NCBI GenBank assembly: GCA_964620675.1
Contig: CAZUJU010000008.1
Span: 1 to 64,000, forward strand
Reading direction: 5' to 3'
DNA length: 64,000 nucleotides
DNA from: CAYSFW01 sp964620675
Lineage (GTDB): Bacteria; Pseudomonadota; Gammaproteobacteria; UWMA-0217
The notes beneath the pieces were generated by a model. The model saw only the letters and a list, made by a program, of their open reading frames with translations, did no database searches and was not told where the DNA came from. The translations under genes were made by a program, and so were the position numbers. Positions 33,980-42,256 of this stretch are shown one piece after another. Position 1 is the stretch's first letter. Each line of letters opens with the position of its first letter.

Positions 33980-34160
33980 GAGCCTGTGAAAATATCCCGC
34001 GATCTACTGCGGACGCCCCTGGACGCGGTGTCCTGCGTTGCAAGAGGCCCGAAATCGGGTCATGTAGGCCGGCTACACTCCCCGATTTCGGGCCTCTTAC
34101 GCCTTGTTCACCACGCCCAGGGTCGCACTCGTGACGATCGGGGATTTTTTCACAGGCTCT
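33979..34160. repeat. palindromic repeat R3, copy A
   Basis: 182 bases between hpt and mtnP with inverted ends AGAGCCTGTGAAAATATCCC and, in reverse, AGAGCCTGTGAAAAAATCCC (19 of 20 match). Inside lies a perfect 18-base inverted repeat, 34042-34059 with 34081-34098 (core GAGGCCCGAAATCGGG), whose loop contains a further TGTAG/CTACA pair. The whole can form a large cruciform or RNA hairpin. Copy B, shorter, is at 34962-35050 in opposite orientation. Confidence 0.8.
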
Positions 34161-34179
34161 GACACAGGAACCTACCCCT

Positions 34180-34920
34180 ATGAGTAGAATCGGGATCATC
34201 GGCGGCACCGGCCTCACCAAACTCAAGGACATGGAGATCGTACGCCGCGAGGTCGTCCATACCCCGTTTGGCGAGCCCTCGGGTCCGGTCACCACCGGGC
34301 GCCTGTTCGGGCACGAAGTGTTGTTTCTGGCGCGACATGGGTATAGCCATACCATTCCGCCGCACCGCATTAACTACCGCGCCAACATCTGGGCGATGCA
34401 GCACCTCGGCGTTACCGAGCTGATCGCGTTCGCCGCGGTGGGCGGCATTAAGCCGGAAATGGGGCCAGGTCGGATCGTGATCCCTGACCAGATCGTCGAT
34501 TACACCTACTCGCGCCAGCATACCTTTTTTGAAGAGGACCTTGAACACGTCACCCATATCGATTTCACCGAGCCGTATTGCCCGAATCTGCGCGCCAAGC
34601 TGATCGCCGCCGGCGAGCGGGCGGGCATCGCGGCCATCGCCCGTGGCACCTACGCCACGCTGCAGGGCCCGCGTCTCGAAACCGCCGCCGAGATCAACCG
34701 TCTCGAAAACGACGGCTGCGATCTGGTCGGTATGACCGGCATGCCCGAAGCCGCGCTCGCACGCGAACTCAGCCTGTGCTACGCAACCGTGGCGGTCGTC
34801 GCCAACCACGCCGCCGGACGCGGTGAGGGCGAGATCACGATGGACGAAATCCAGCGCAATCTGGTGGACGGCTTCGCCAATGGGGCGAAGTTGCTGCAAG
34901 CGTATCTTGCCGCGAGCTGA
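34180..34920 (+). CDS. mtnP: S-methyl-5'-thioinosine/thioadenosine phosphorylase
   Basis: 246 residues. Phosphorolysis of methylthioinosine (or methylthioadenosine) to a purine base and methylthioribose-1-phosphate. IGIIGGTGL at the start (phosphate loop), FLARHGYSHTIPPHRINYRANIWA, and VGMTGMPEAALARELSLCYATVAVVANHAAG with a substrate-site Asn-His pair. The presence of Hpt next door and similarity in pattern to the pseudomonad methylthioinosine phosphorylase favour the inosine specificity, but MTA cannot be excluded. Bracketed by two inverted copies of repeat R3. Confidence 0.88.
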   Translation: MSRIGIIGGTGLTKLKDMEIVRREVVHTPFGEPSGPVTTGRLFGHEVLFLARHGYSHTIPPHRINYRANIWAMQHLGVTELIAFAAVGGIKPEMGPGRIVIPDQIVDYTYSRQHTFFEEDLEHVTHIDFTEPYCPNLRAKLIAAGERAGIAAIARGTYATLQGPRLETAAEINRLENDGCDLVGMTGMPEAALARELSLCYATVAVVANHAAGRGEGEITMDEIQRNLVDGFANGAKLLQAYLAAS

Positions 34921-34961
34921 CGCGCAGCGGCGTTCCAGGCGTTTGCTAAAGTCGCTGGTTC

Positions 34962-35050
34962 AGAGCTCCTGTGAAAACATCCCCGATCGTCGCGAGGACA
35001 CCGCGCTCAGGGGCGTCCGCAGCTGATTGCGGGATGTTTTCATAGGCTCT
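34962..35050. repeat. palindromic repeat R3, copy B (short form, inverse)
   Basis: 89 bases with ends containing CCTGTGAAAACATCCC and, in reverse, CCTATGAAAACATCCC. Its reverse complement follows copy A closely (CTGCGGACGCCCCTG, CGGTGTCC, CGATCGGGGAT) but lacks the 90-base insert with the 18-bp stem. It lies between the convergent mtnP and glycosyltransferase genes and could act as a transcript end for both. Confidence 0.78.
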
Positions 35051-35066
35051 CAGGGCGTTCCCGCGC

Positions 35067-36341
35067 TCATTCGGGCGCGAGTTCCGCGCCGGACGATACC
35101 GGGAGACCAGACGCAAGCATCTGTATCATTTCGACAAATTCACCCTGTATGGCCGGCCAGGCGCGGCGCTGGGCGATCCACCGCGCGTGTTGCCCAATCG
35201 ACTGCCAGCGGTCGCGGGACTCAAGCGCGTGGTGCGTGGCGGCCAAAAACCCGCGGGTATCGCGGTAGGGCGCGAGGAAGCCACATTCACCGTCGCGGAT
35301 CAGTTCGGCGGCGGCCGCATAGGCGTAGCCAACAACCGGCAGCGCGCTTGCCATGGCCTCGGCGACCACATTGCCGTAGGTCTCCGATTCCGACGCGAAC
35401 ACGAACAGATCCGCTGAGGCATAGTGAGCTGCGAGGGCCGTGCCGCGTTGTGCGCCGCAGAACACGATGTCAGGATGTTGGCGACGCAGGCGCGCTGCAT
35501 CCGGTCCTTCTCCGACCATAATCAATCGCAGTTCGTGGTGAATGTCGCGGGCGTAACGGTAGCTCCGCAGGAGTAATTCGATATTCTTTTCGTGCGCGAT
35601 CCTGCCTACGTAGAGCATCGCGATGGCTTCAGGCGCAAGACCCCACTGGGCGCGCAGCGTCTCATCCCGTCGTGCGGGTGTGAACAGCTCGGTGTCGACC
35701 CCGCGAGATTTCACCTGCAAGCGCTCGAATCCGCGCGATTCAAGTTCGTACCGGAGTGCGTGGGTTGGCACTAGCGTGAGCTGACATCGGTTGTGAAAGG
35801 CGCGTAAGTAGCGCGCGAGCGGTGCTTGCAACCAACCCAGGCGGTAGGCATGGGCGTAGCGATCGAATTGGGTATGGAATCCGGAAGCGACCGGTATGTC
35901 GAGCCTGCGCGCCGCATCGAGGGCGGTTCGACCGAGCGGGCCTTCGGTTGCGATATAGAGCGCATGCGGTCGGTCGTCGCGCCAGAGCCGCATCAATCGC
36001 GCCTGGGTCGTGATGCCGAAGCGCAGGTTGCGATACATCGGCAGGGGAATGCCGGTGACCAGACACTCGTCGCGTACTCCGTCACCGCCGGCGCGCTCAC
36101 CGGCGAACTGGCGCGGGCGAACGATCTGAACCCGATGTCCGGCCTGGCGCAGGGCCTGTTCATAGCGTTGCAGGGTGTGGGCGACGCCGTTGATTTCCGG
36201 CGGGTAGGTTTCGGAGACGAGGGCGATTCGTAGCGGGGTATTAGTAGGCGTCAGCGCCAGCGTTGCGGTTTGAGGTTCACGCGCGGGGTCCCGCTTGGTC
36301 GGTCGCGCCGCGGGGATCGACGATCTGTTGGATAAGCGCAT
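35067..36341 (-). CDS. GT4-family glycosyltransferase
   Basis: Up to 424 residues; family sequence starts at PLRIALVSETYPPEINGVAHTL and ends near AWPAIQGEFVEM. A GT-B fold enzyme of glycosyltransferase family 4, like the alpha-mannosyl- or glucosyltransferases that modify diacylglycerol or sulfolipid precursors (MgtA/SqdX type): GFHTQFDRYAHAY, VKSRGVDTELFTPARRDE, LYVGRIAHEKNIELLL, and the ExE-type donor motif in FASESETYGNVVAEAMA. The only ATG upstream in frame (36341) would overlap olsA by 65 bases; an unusual CTG nearer 36250 is possible, since the first 36 or so residues are not family-like. Third gene of the olsBA group. Confidence 0.85.
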   Translation of the reverse strand: MRLSNRSSIPAARPTKRDPAREPQTATLALTPTNTPLRIALVSETYPPEINGVAHTLQRYEQALRQAGHRVQIVRPRQFAGERAGGDGVRDECLVTGIPLPMYRNLRFGITTQARLMRLWRDDRPHALYIATEGPLGRTALDAARRLDIPVASGFHTQFDRYAHAYRLGWLQAPLARYLRAFHNRCQLTLVPTHALRYELESRGFERLQVKSRGVDTELFTPARRDETLRAQWGLAPEAIAMLYVGRIAHEKNIELLLRSYRYARDIHHELRLIMVGEGPDAARLRRQHPDIVFCGAQRGTALAAHYASADLFVFASESETYGNVVAEAMASALPVVGYAYAAAAELIRDGECGFLAPYRDTRGFLAATHHALESRDRWQSIGQHARWIAQRRAWPAIQGEFVEMIQMLASGLPVSSGAELAPE

Positions 36342-37056
36342 GGGTGGTGGTTGCGACCTGTTTGCGGGCCATACCGTCGATCTCGACCAGAGGTTGCGCA
36401 AATACCACCTCCACCGCGATCGATGGCTCGCCGAGGATATTCCAGAGGTTATCGAGGAGGTTTTGATCGTCGATGTAGGGCACCTTGGGATGCGGCTTGC
36501 CGTCGGCGTCCAGATAACGCAATGCGACGGGCTGAATCGCGAGGCGATGTTCCAGCGCTGGCGCGAACAGCCGGGCATGAAAGCGCAGCACGCTGTGCCC
36601 GTTGCTGGTGGTGCCCTCCGGAAACAGCACCACCGAGTGCCCGGCCGCAAGGCGTCGGGCAATGCTTGAGGAGGCCTCGGTCGACGCATTCGCACCGCCG
36701 CGCGCGATAAACAGCGTTCCGGCGCGAGCCGCGAGCCAGCCGATCACGGGCCACCGTCGGACCTCGGCCTTGGAGAGAAATCCCACCAGGCCGCTGCCGC
36801 CGAGCACCGGAATATCCAGCCAGCTGACGTGGTTCGCGACCCAGAGCGCAGGTTGGCGCAGCGGGGTTCCGCGGTGGGAGACCCGCAAGCCGCAGAGTCG
36901 CGCGACGCGACCGAGAAACCAGCGACGCAGGCCTTGATACTGTGCGCTCGGCGGGTTGTCGCGCGCAGCGCCGGCGAGTACCAGGGTGATCAGGATGCCC
37001 AGCGCCAAATGCAGCGCGAGCAGGGTCAGGCGATAGGTACGGCGGAGGTGTTTCAT
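36277..37056 (-). CDS. olsA: lysophospholipid acyltransferase, probable OlsA
   Basis: 259 residues. PlsC-type acyltransferase with an N-terminal membrane segment (about 8-28), catalytic NHVSWLD (HX4D motif) and substrate motif FPEGTTSNG. Adjacency to an OlsB-like N-acyltransferase on the same strand points to O-acylation of lyso-ornithine lipid, though a 1-acylglycerol-3-phosphate acyltransferase role is the alternative. ATG 37056 was preferred because it begins just before the membrane segment; another in-frame start at 37128 would lie immediately after the olsB stop, also plausible. Confidence 0.85.
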   Translation of the reverse strand: MKHLRRTYRLTLLALHLALGILITLVLAGAARDNPPSAQYQGLRRWFLGRVARLCGLRVSHRGTPLRQPALWVANHVSWLDIPVLGGSGLVGFLSKAEVRRWPVIGWLAARAGTLFIARGGANASTEASSSIARRLAAGHSVVLFPEGTTSNGHSVLRFHARLFAPALEHRLAIQPVALRYLDADGKPHPKVPYIDDQNLLDNLWNILGEPSIAVEVVFAQPLVEIDGMARKQVATTTHALIQQIVDPRGATDQAGPRA

Positions 37057-37132
37057 GCCGCATTGTAGCCCGCCGCGTCGGCCGGTCGCGACGCGGGCGA
37101 CGTTCGTCAGGGCGGGTGCGCCGGACATCCAC

Positions 37133-37939
37133 TTAGCAGTGCCCGCCCGCGCTCGTCACGGCAGGGACCGCTGCCGGGCGGGCCCCGCGTTGCAGGAAAT
37201 GCCGCTGGTAGCGCGGGTTGAGGTCGTCGAGGTCAAGCAGGATGAACACATCCGCCACGTTGAAATCGCGGTCCCAGCACGGTTCCCCGCCCACCTTGGC
37301 GCCCAGGCGCAGGTACGCTTTAAGCAAGGGCGGCAACTGCGCCTTGAGTGCGGTCGATGCGGGGGCTTGCGGCACCGGGAGTCGCGGTGTGACGCGGCGG
37401 CTCGCATGGGTCATGGACTCCGCGCGCAGGCGACGCATGATCGCATCGATCTGCGCGCCCCCGTCACGCAGGCTGACGCTGGCGCAGCCGATGAGGTAGT
37501 CGAAGCGATGGATGGTCATGAACCGGGCCAGCCCCGACCAAAGCACCGAAATCGCGCCGCCTGAGCGGTACGCGCAATGAACGCAGGTTCGCCCGATCTC
37601 CATCGCTCGCCCCGGCAGCGGTAGCAGCGCGCTGAGATCGAATTCGTCGGCTGAGTAAAATCCACCGGTCTGACGCGCGTGGGCATCGGTCAGGATCCGG
37701 GTGCTCGCGACGACCGCGCCGGTCTCGGCGTCGCGCACCAGCAGGTGTTGGCAAAACGTGTCGTAGTAGTCACGGTCGACGCCGGCGTCATCGGTCCGTA
37801 AATGCGCGCCGCCTTCCTCAGCGAAGATCTGGTAGCGCAGACGTTGCGATTCGAGCACCGCTTGCGCATCGGCGGCGAGTTCGACGACCAGGTTGCGTGC
37901 CGAGGGTGCGGCGGCACAGGCATAGGCGGCTTCGGGCAT
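37133..37939 (-). CDS. olsB: L-ornithine N-alpha-acyltransferase (OlsB-like)
   Basis: 268 residues of the GNAT-like OlsB/hemolysin-associated acyltransferase family. Typical pieces: ESQRLRYQIFAEEGGAHL, VASTRIL, FYSADEFDLSALLPLPGRAMEIGRTCVH, and a long C-terminal part with LLKAYLRLGAKVGGEPCWDRDFNVADVFILLD. This enzyme adds a 3-hydroxyacyl chain from ACP to ornithine, the first step of ornithine lipid synthesis. It stands at the head of olsB-olsA-glycosyltransferase. Ornithine lipids are phosphorus-free membrane lipids, often produced under phosphate limitation; no Pho box was searched reliably. Confidence 0.88.
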   Translation of the reverse strand: MPEAAYACAAAPSARNLVVELAADAQAVLESQRLRYQIFAEEGGAHLRTDDAGVDRDYYDTFCQHLLVRDAETGAVVASTRILTDAHARQTGGFYSADEFDLSALLPLPGRAMEIGRTCVHCAYRSGGAISVLWSGLARFMTIHRFDYLIGCASVSLRDGGAQIDAIMRRLRAESMTHASRRVTPRLPVPQAPASTALKAQLPPLLKAYLRLGAKVGGEPCWDRDFNVADVFILLDLDDLNPRYQRHFLQRGARPAAVPAVTSAGGHC

Positions 37940-38058
37940 GGGCGAAAGTCCGAGGGTGGAGTTCGCCTGATGCTAGCGGCAGCGCGTGACAGCGGAATGA
38001 CGTCGCGGTGAAGTTTCGATGACGGACGGACGCGGATTCGGACGCGGGCGCCCGAATT

Positions 38059-40113
38059 TCAGCCGCGGTCGCCCAACGCGGCGCGCAATTCCGCCGGCGC
38101 GCGCGCCGGCGCGGCGCAGGTCAGGCCTTCGCACAGGTAGGCCACGGTGCCATCCAACGGTGGTTTGGCGGCCAATCCTGGTGGTAACGCGGTGACCGCG
38201 CGCGGAATCGCAAAGCACATCAGGCCCGGGGTATAACCGGGTGGCAACGCGGATTGCCAAGTCGCGAAAGACTCGGGATCGCCCCGCAGTATGACCAGAC
38301 GCGGCGGGTGGAGTTGCTCTGCCAGCGCGTCGAGCAGGCCGCAATGCGCGGCGGGCGATTGCCGCAGCCAACCGGAGGCGGCTCGGATGCAGCGTTCCGC
38401 GGCGTCCAGATAGCGGGTTTCGCCGAGGAGATAACCCAAGCGCGCGAGCGCCTGAGCCGCCGCGGCGTTGCCGTTCGGAATTGCCTCGTCGGCAAAACCT
38501 TTCGGCCGCTGCAGCAGGGTTTCGTGATCGTCCGCCGTGAAGTAAAAGCCGCCGTGGATATGATCCTCGAAGTGCATCAGGAGAACGTCTGCAATCTGTT
38601 GGGCGAACTCGAGGTCATCGCTGCGCCAGCGACACTGCAATAGCTCCAGCAAGGCGCTGAGTAGGAACGCATGGTCGTCGAGGTAGGCCATGAGGTGCGC
38701 GTGCCCATCCTTGTAGGTCGCGAGCAAGCGGCCATCGCGCCAAAGCTGGGCGCGGAGGAAGTCAAGCGCCCGTTCGGCGGAGTGTAGGCACTCGGGCAGC
38801 GCCAGGTGGCGGGCGGCGAGGGCCATGCCGTGAATCATCAGGGCGTTCCAGGCGCCGAGAATCTTGTCGTCGCGTGCGGGCCAAACCCGCGCAACGCGCG
38901 CCGTGTACAGGCGGGTGCGGGCATCCTCCAGTCGCGCGGCGACGGTCGCGACATCGACACCGAATTCGTCCGCCAGCCGGGCGGGTGTGACCGCGATGCG
39001 CGGGTGCCAGCGACCTTCAAAATTCGGTGCGCGATCGAACCCGAAGCCGCGTCGGGCGAGCGCGTAGGCGTCGCCGGGAAGCAAGTCGCGCACCTCGTTC
39101 CGGTTCCAAACGTAGAACCGACCTTCCTCGCTCTCGGAATCGGCGTCGAGACTGGAGTAGTAACCGCCTTCGGGTGACTGCATCTCGTGCATGACCCAGT
39201 GCGCGGTTTCGCGCCCGATGCGGTGAAACAGGTCGTTGCCGGTCGCGGCGTAGGCCGTGCTGTAGAGGCCGAGCAGGGGGCCGTTGTCGTACAGCATCTT
39301 TTCGAAGTGCGGAATCATCCAGTCGTCGTCGGTCGAATACCGGCAAAAACCGCCGCCGATCTGGTCGTAAAGGCCGCCTTGCGCCATTTTTTCCAGTGTA
39401 TCGGTGGTCATGGTCAACGCCGCTGTATCGGCGCGACCGCTCGCTCGGGTGCCGGCCCAGTGCCGCAGCAGGCGTGTGAGGTAGGTCGGATGAGGAAATT
39501 TCGGTGCCCGTCCGAATCCACCGCGTTCTGGATCGTAGTCGCGGGCGAGCTCGCTGCGCGCCATGTCGAACACGCTGGTGTCGAGCGGCTGTGGGGCCTG
39601 AGCGGCATAGACCTCGCCCAGGGCGTGCGCGACCGCTACATTTTGGCTTTCGATTTCATCGTGATGCGCGTGGTAATACTCGGCGAGACGTTGCAGCAAG
39701 TCCTTGAACGCGGGCAAGCCGTGGCGCGCCGTCTGGGGGAAGTAGGTGCCGCCAAAGAACGGGACTTGCCGCTCCGGGGACAGAAACATCGTCAACGGCC
39801 AGCCGCCGGCGCGGCGCGCGAGCATCTGGTGCGCGAGCTGGTAGATCTTGTCGAGGTCAGGGCGTTCCTCGCGATCGACCTTGATGTTGATAAACAGGGC
39901 GTTCATCAGGTCGGCCGTCTCCGGGTCGGCGAAGGATTCGTGTGCCATCACGTGACACCAGTGACAGGCCGAGTAGCCGACCGAGAGCAGGATGATCTTC
40001 TGTTCCGCCCGGGCGCGGGTTAGCGCTTCCTCGCCCCAGGGATACCAGTCGACGGGATTGTCGGCGTGCTGTTGCAGGTAGGGGCTGGTCTCGCGGGCGA
40101 GGCGATTCGGCAT
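38059..40113 (-). CDS. thioredoxin-domain protein of the YyaL/DUF255 family
   Basis: 684 residues. N-terminal thioredoxin-like domain opening with NRLARETSPYLQQHADNPVDWYPWGEEAL and the CxxC site SACHWCHVMAHESF; the rest is an (alpha/alpha)6-barrel-like region similar to N-acylglucosamine 2-epimerases (GGFCRYSTDDDWMIPHFEKMLYDN, GGYYSSLDADSE). Conserved from bacteria to man (SPATA20), biochemical role not established. Full length. Likely cytoplasmic, no signal peptide. About 120 bases separate it from olsB, so co-transcription is possible. Confidence 0.92.
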   Translation of the reverse strand: MPNRLARETSPYLQQHADNPVDWYPWGEEALTRARAEQKIILLSVGYSACHWCHVMAHESFADPETADLMNALFINIKVDREERPDLDKIYQLAHQMLARRAGGWPLTMFLSPERQVPFFGGTYFPQTARHGLPAFKDLLQRLAEYYHAHHDEIESQNVAVAHALGEVYAAQAPQPLDTSVFDMARSELARDYDPERGGFGRAPKFPHPTYLTRLLRHWAGTRASGRADTAALTMTTDTLEKMAQGGLYDQIGGGFCRYSTDDDWMIPHFEKMLYDNGPLLGLYSTAYAATGNDLFHRIGRETAHWVMHEMQSPEGGYYSSLDADSESEEGRFYVWNRNEVRDLLPGDAYALARRGFGFDRAPNFEGRWHPRIAVTPARLADEFGVDVATVAARLEDARTRLYTARVARVWPARDDKILGAWNALMIHGMALAARHLALPECLHSAERALDFLRAQLWRDGRLLATYKDGHAHLMAYLDDHAFLLSALLELLQCRWRSDDLEFAQQIADVLLMHFEDHIHGGFYFTADDHETLLQRPKGFADEAIPNGNAAAAQALARLGYLLGETRYLDAAERCIRAASGWLRQSPAAHCGLLDALAEQLHPPRLVILRGDPESFATWQSALPPGYTPGLMCFAIPRAVTALPPGLAAKPPLDGTVAYLCEGLTCAAPARAPAELRAALGDRG

Positions 40114-40243
40114 GGCGGTGTCCCGAGCGAACGGTTGATTGGAGGCGACTATAGCGGCGGGGGGGTGTGCGTGTCCTGAAGCCGAGGCGTCGTCAAGGTT
40201 TTCGGTATACTGTGCAGTCGCTCACAAAATGTTATCCAGCACC

Positions 40244-41446
40244 ATGACCTCACCGCCGTTGGAATACGCGCCGCTGCGCCTGAAAAAGCACGAAGAACGC
40301 CGGCTTCGGCAAGGCCATCCCTGGGTCTACAGCAACGAGATCGACGTTCATGCGACGCCGCTCAAGGCCTTCTCGCCCGGTCAGGCGATCGAGTTGCAGG
40401 ATGCGCGCGGGACGGCGCTCGGTACCGGCTACGTCAATCCGCATTCGCTGATTTGCGCACGCTTGGTGAGCCGCGATCCGCGCCATCCTTTCACCTCGTC
40501 GTTGCTGGTGCATCGCCTCAAGGTGGCGCTGGCGTTGCGCGAGCGGATTTATCCCACGCCGCATTATCGGCTTGTGTACGGTGAGGGCGATGGTCTGCCC
40601 GGGCTGGTGGTCGATCGCTACGGCAATGCGCTGGTGGTGCAGACGACCACCGCAGGGATGGAGGTCCGGCTCGATGCCATTGTCGACGCGCTGAACAAGG
40701 TGCTGCGCCCGGAATTGATTGTGGTGCGCAATGAGGGCCCGTTGCGGGCGCTGGAGGGCTTGGAATCCTACCGTCGCGTGGTGCAAGGGGAGGCCGCCGA
40801 GGCCCTGGAAATTGAGGAGCTCGGGGTGCGCTTTCAGGCGCCGTTGCTGGAGGGGCAGAAGACCGGCTGGTTTTTCGATCAACGCGACAATCGCCGCGAA
40901 CTCGCAAGGTTTGCGCCGGGCGCGCGGGTGCTGGATGTGTTCAGCTACCTCGGCGGCTGGGGGTTACAGGCGGCGCGTCAGGGCGCGCGCGAGGTGCTGT
41001 GCGTGGACGAGTCCGCACGCGCCGGAGAGTGGCTGCGGCGCAATGCGGAATTGAACGGACTGTCGCAGGTCGAGTTTCAGGCGGCGGATGCGTTCGCCGC
41101 GCTTAAGGGCTTGCGCGAGGCCGGTCGTAGCTTCGATTTGGTGATTGTGGATCCGCCGGCTTTCATCAAACGCCGTAAGGATTACGACACCGGCATCGAG
41201 GCCTATCGCCGTCTCAACCAGCAGGCGATCCAGGTGTTGGAGCGCGACGGTTTTCTGATTTCCTGCTCGTGTTCGTATCACCTGCCGCGCGAGGCCCTGC
41301 TGCAACAGCTGCACGCCGCCGCCCGACATCTCGATCGCAACCTGCAAATCCTCGGGTTCGGACAGCAATCGGCGGATCACCCATTACACCCGATGATCCC
41401 GGAATCGGCCTACCTCAAGGCGATCTTCGCGCGCGTCACGGCTTAG
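40244..41446 (+). CDS. rlmI: 23S rRNA m5C1962 methyltransferase
   Basis: 400 residues, the size of E. coli RlmI. N-terminal PUA domain (LKKHEERRLRQGHPWVYSNEI), EEHJ-like middle domain, then a Rossmann methyltransferase domain with VLDVFSYLGGWGLQAARQGA (SAM binding), VDPPAFIKRRKD and the catalytic Cys region ISCSCSYHLPRE. A TATACT -10-like sequence lies at 40206-40211. An upstream ATG at 40229 would add five residues. Confidence 0.92.
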   Translation: MTSPPLEYAPLRLKKHEERRLRQGHPWVYSNEIDVHATPLKAFSPGQAIELQDARGTALGTGYVNPHSLICARLVSRDPRHPFTSSLLVHRLKVALALRERIYPTPHYRLVYGEGDGLPGLVVDRYGNALVVQTTTAGMEVRLDAIVDALNKVLRPELIVVRNEGPLRALEGLESYRRVVQGEAAEALEIEELGVRFQAPLLEGQKTGWFFDQRDNRRELARFAPGARVLDVFSYLGGWGLQAARQGAREVLCVDESARAGEWLRRNAELNGLSQVEFQAADAFAALKGLREAGRSFDLVIVDPPAFIKRRKDYDTGIEAYRRLNQQAIQVLERDGFLISCSCSYHLPREALLQQLHAAARHLDRNLQILGFGQQSADHPLHPMIPESAYLKAIFARVTA

Positions 41447-41461
41447 GGTAGGATACGGAAG

Positions 41462-42256
41462 ATGCTGACCCACCCGAATATCGATCCCGTCGCGCTCGCG
41501 CTTGGCCCGCTCCAGGTGCACTGGTACGGCATGATGTATCTGATTGGTTTCCTGGCGTTTTGGTGGCTGGGCAAACGTCGCGCGCGGCGGCCGGACTATC
41601 CAATTCAGCCGGAGCAGGTCAGCGACCTGCTGTTCTACGGGGCGCTCGGGGTCATCCTCGGCGGCCGCATTGGCTACATCCTGTTCTACAACTTTGACCA
41701 GTTCCTGGCCGATCCGCTGACGCTGTTCCGCATCTGGGAGGGCGGCATGAGTTTTCACGGTGGATTGATCGGCGTGCTGTTGGTTATCGCACTGTTTGCA
41801 CATCGGCTGGGAACGGGCTTTTTCAATCTCGCGGATTTCGTCGCGCCGCTGATCCCGATCGGACTCGGGACTGGGCGGATCGGCAATTTTATCAACGGTG
41901 AGCTGTGGGGGCGGGCGACGGATGTGCCCTGGGCGATGGTGTTTCCGGCCGTGGATGAAGTGCCGCGGCATCCCTCGCAGCTGTATCAAGTGTTCCTTGA
42001 AGGCGTTGTACTGTTCGCCTTGCTCTGGATTTATTCGCGCAAACCGCGCCCAACCGCGGCGGTGTCGGGGCTATTCCTGATCGGCTACGGCGTATTTCGC
42101 TTTCTGGTCGAGTTCGTTCGCGAACCCGACGCGCATCTCGGTTTTGTCGCGCTCGACTGGCTCTCGATGGGACAGCTTCTGAGTCTGCCGATGATTGTGT
42201 TCGGGGTGTTGCTGATGGTTCTCGCCTATCGCCGCAAACCCGCGAGCGCGGTATGA
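41462..42256 (+). CDS. lgt: prolipoprotein diacylglyceryl transferase
   Basis: 264-residue inner-membrane enzyme transferring a diacylglyceryl group from phosphatidylglycerol to the lipobox Cys of lipoprotein precursors. Seven spans; WYGMMYLIGFL, GGRIGYILFYN, GGMSFHGGLIG and the Lgt signature GRIGNFINGELWGR. Stop overlaps the thyA start by four bases (ATGA). The lgt-thyA-folA order is common in gammaproteobacteria. Confidence 0.96.
   Translation: MLTHPNIDPVALALGPLQVHWYGMMYLIGFLAFWWLGKRRARRPDYPIQPEQVSDLLFYGALGVILGGRIGYILFYNFDQFLADPLTLFRIWEGGMSFHGGLIGVLLVIALFAHRLGTGFFNLADFVAPLIPIGLGTGRIGNFINGELWGRATDVPWAMVFPAVDEVPRHPSQLYQVFLEGVVLFALLWIYSRKPRPTAAVSGLFLIGYGVFRFLVEFVREPDAHLGFVALDWLSMGQLLSLPMIVFGVLLMVLAYRRKPASAV

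Noticed and set aside
36342..36695. N-terminal extension of the glycosyltransferase by 118 residues
   Set aside because: These residues lie wholly within olsA in another frame and show no family sequence.
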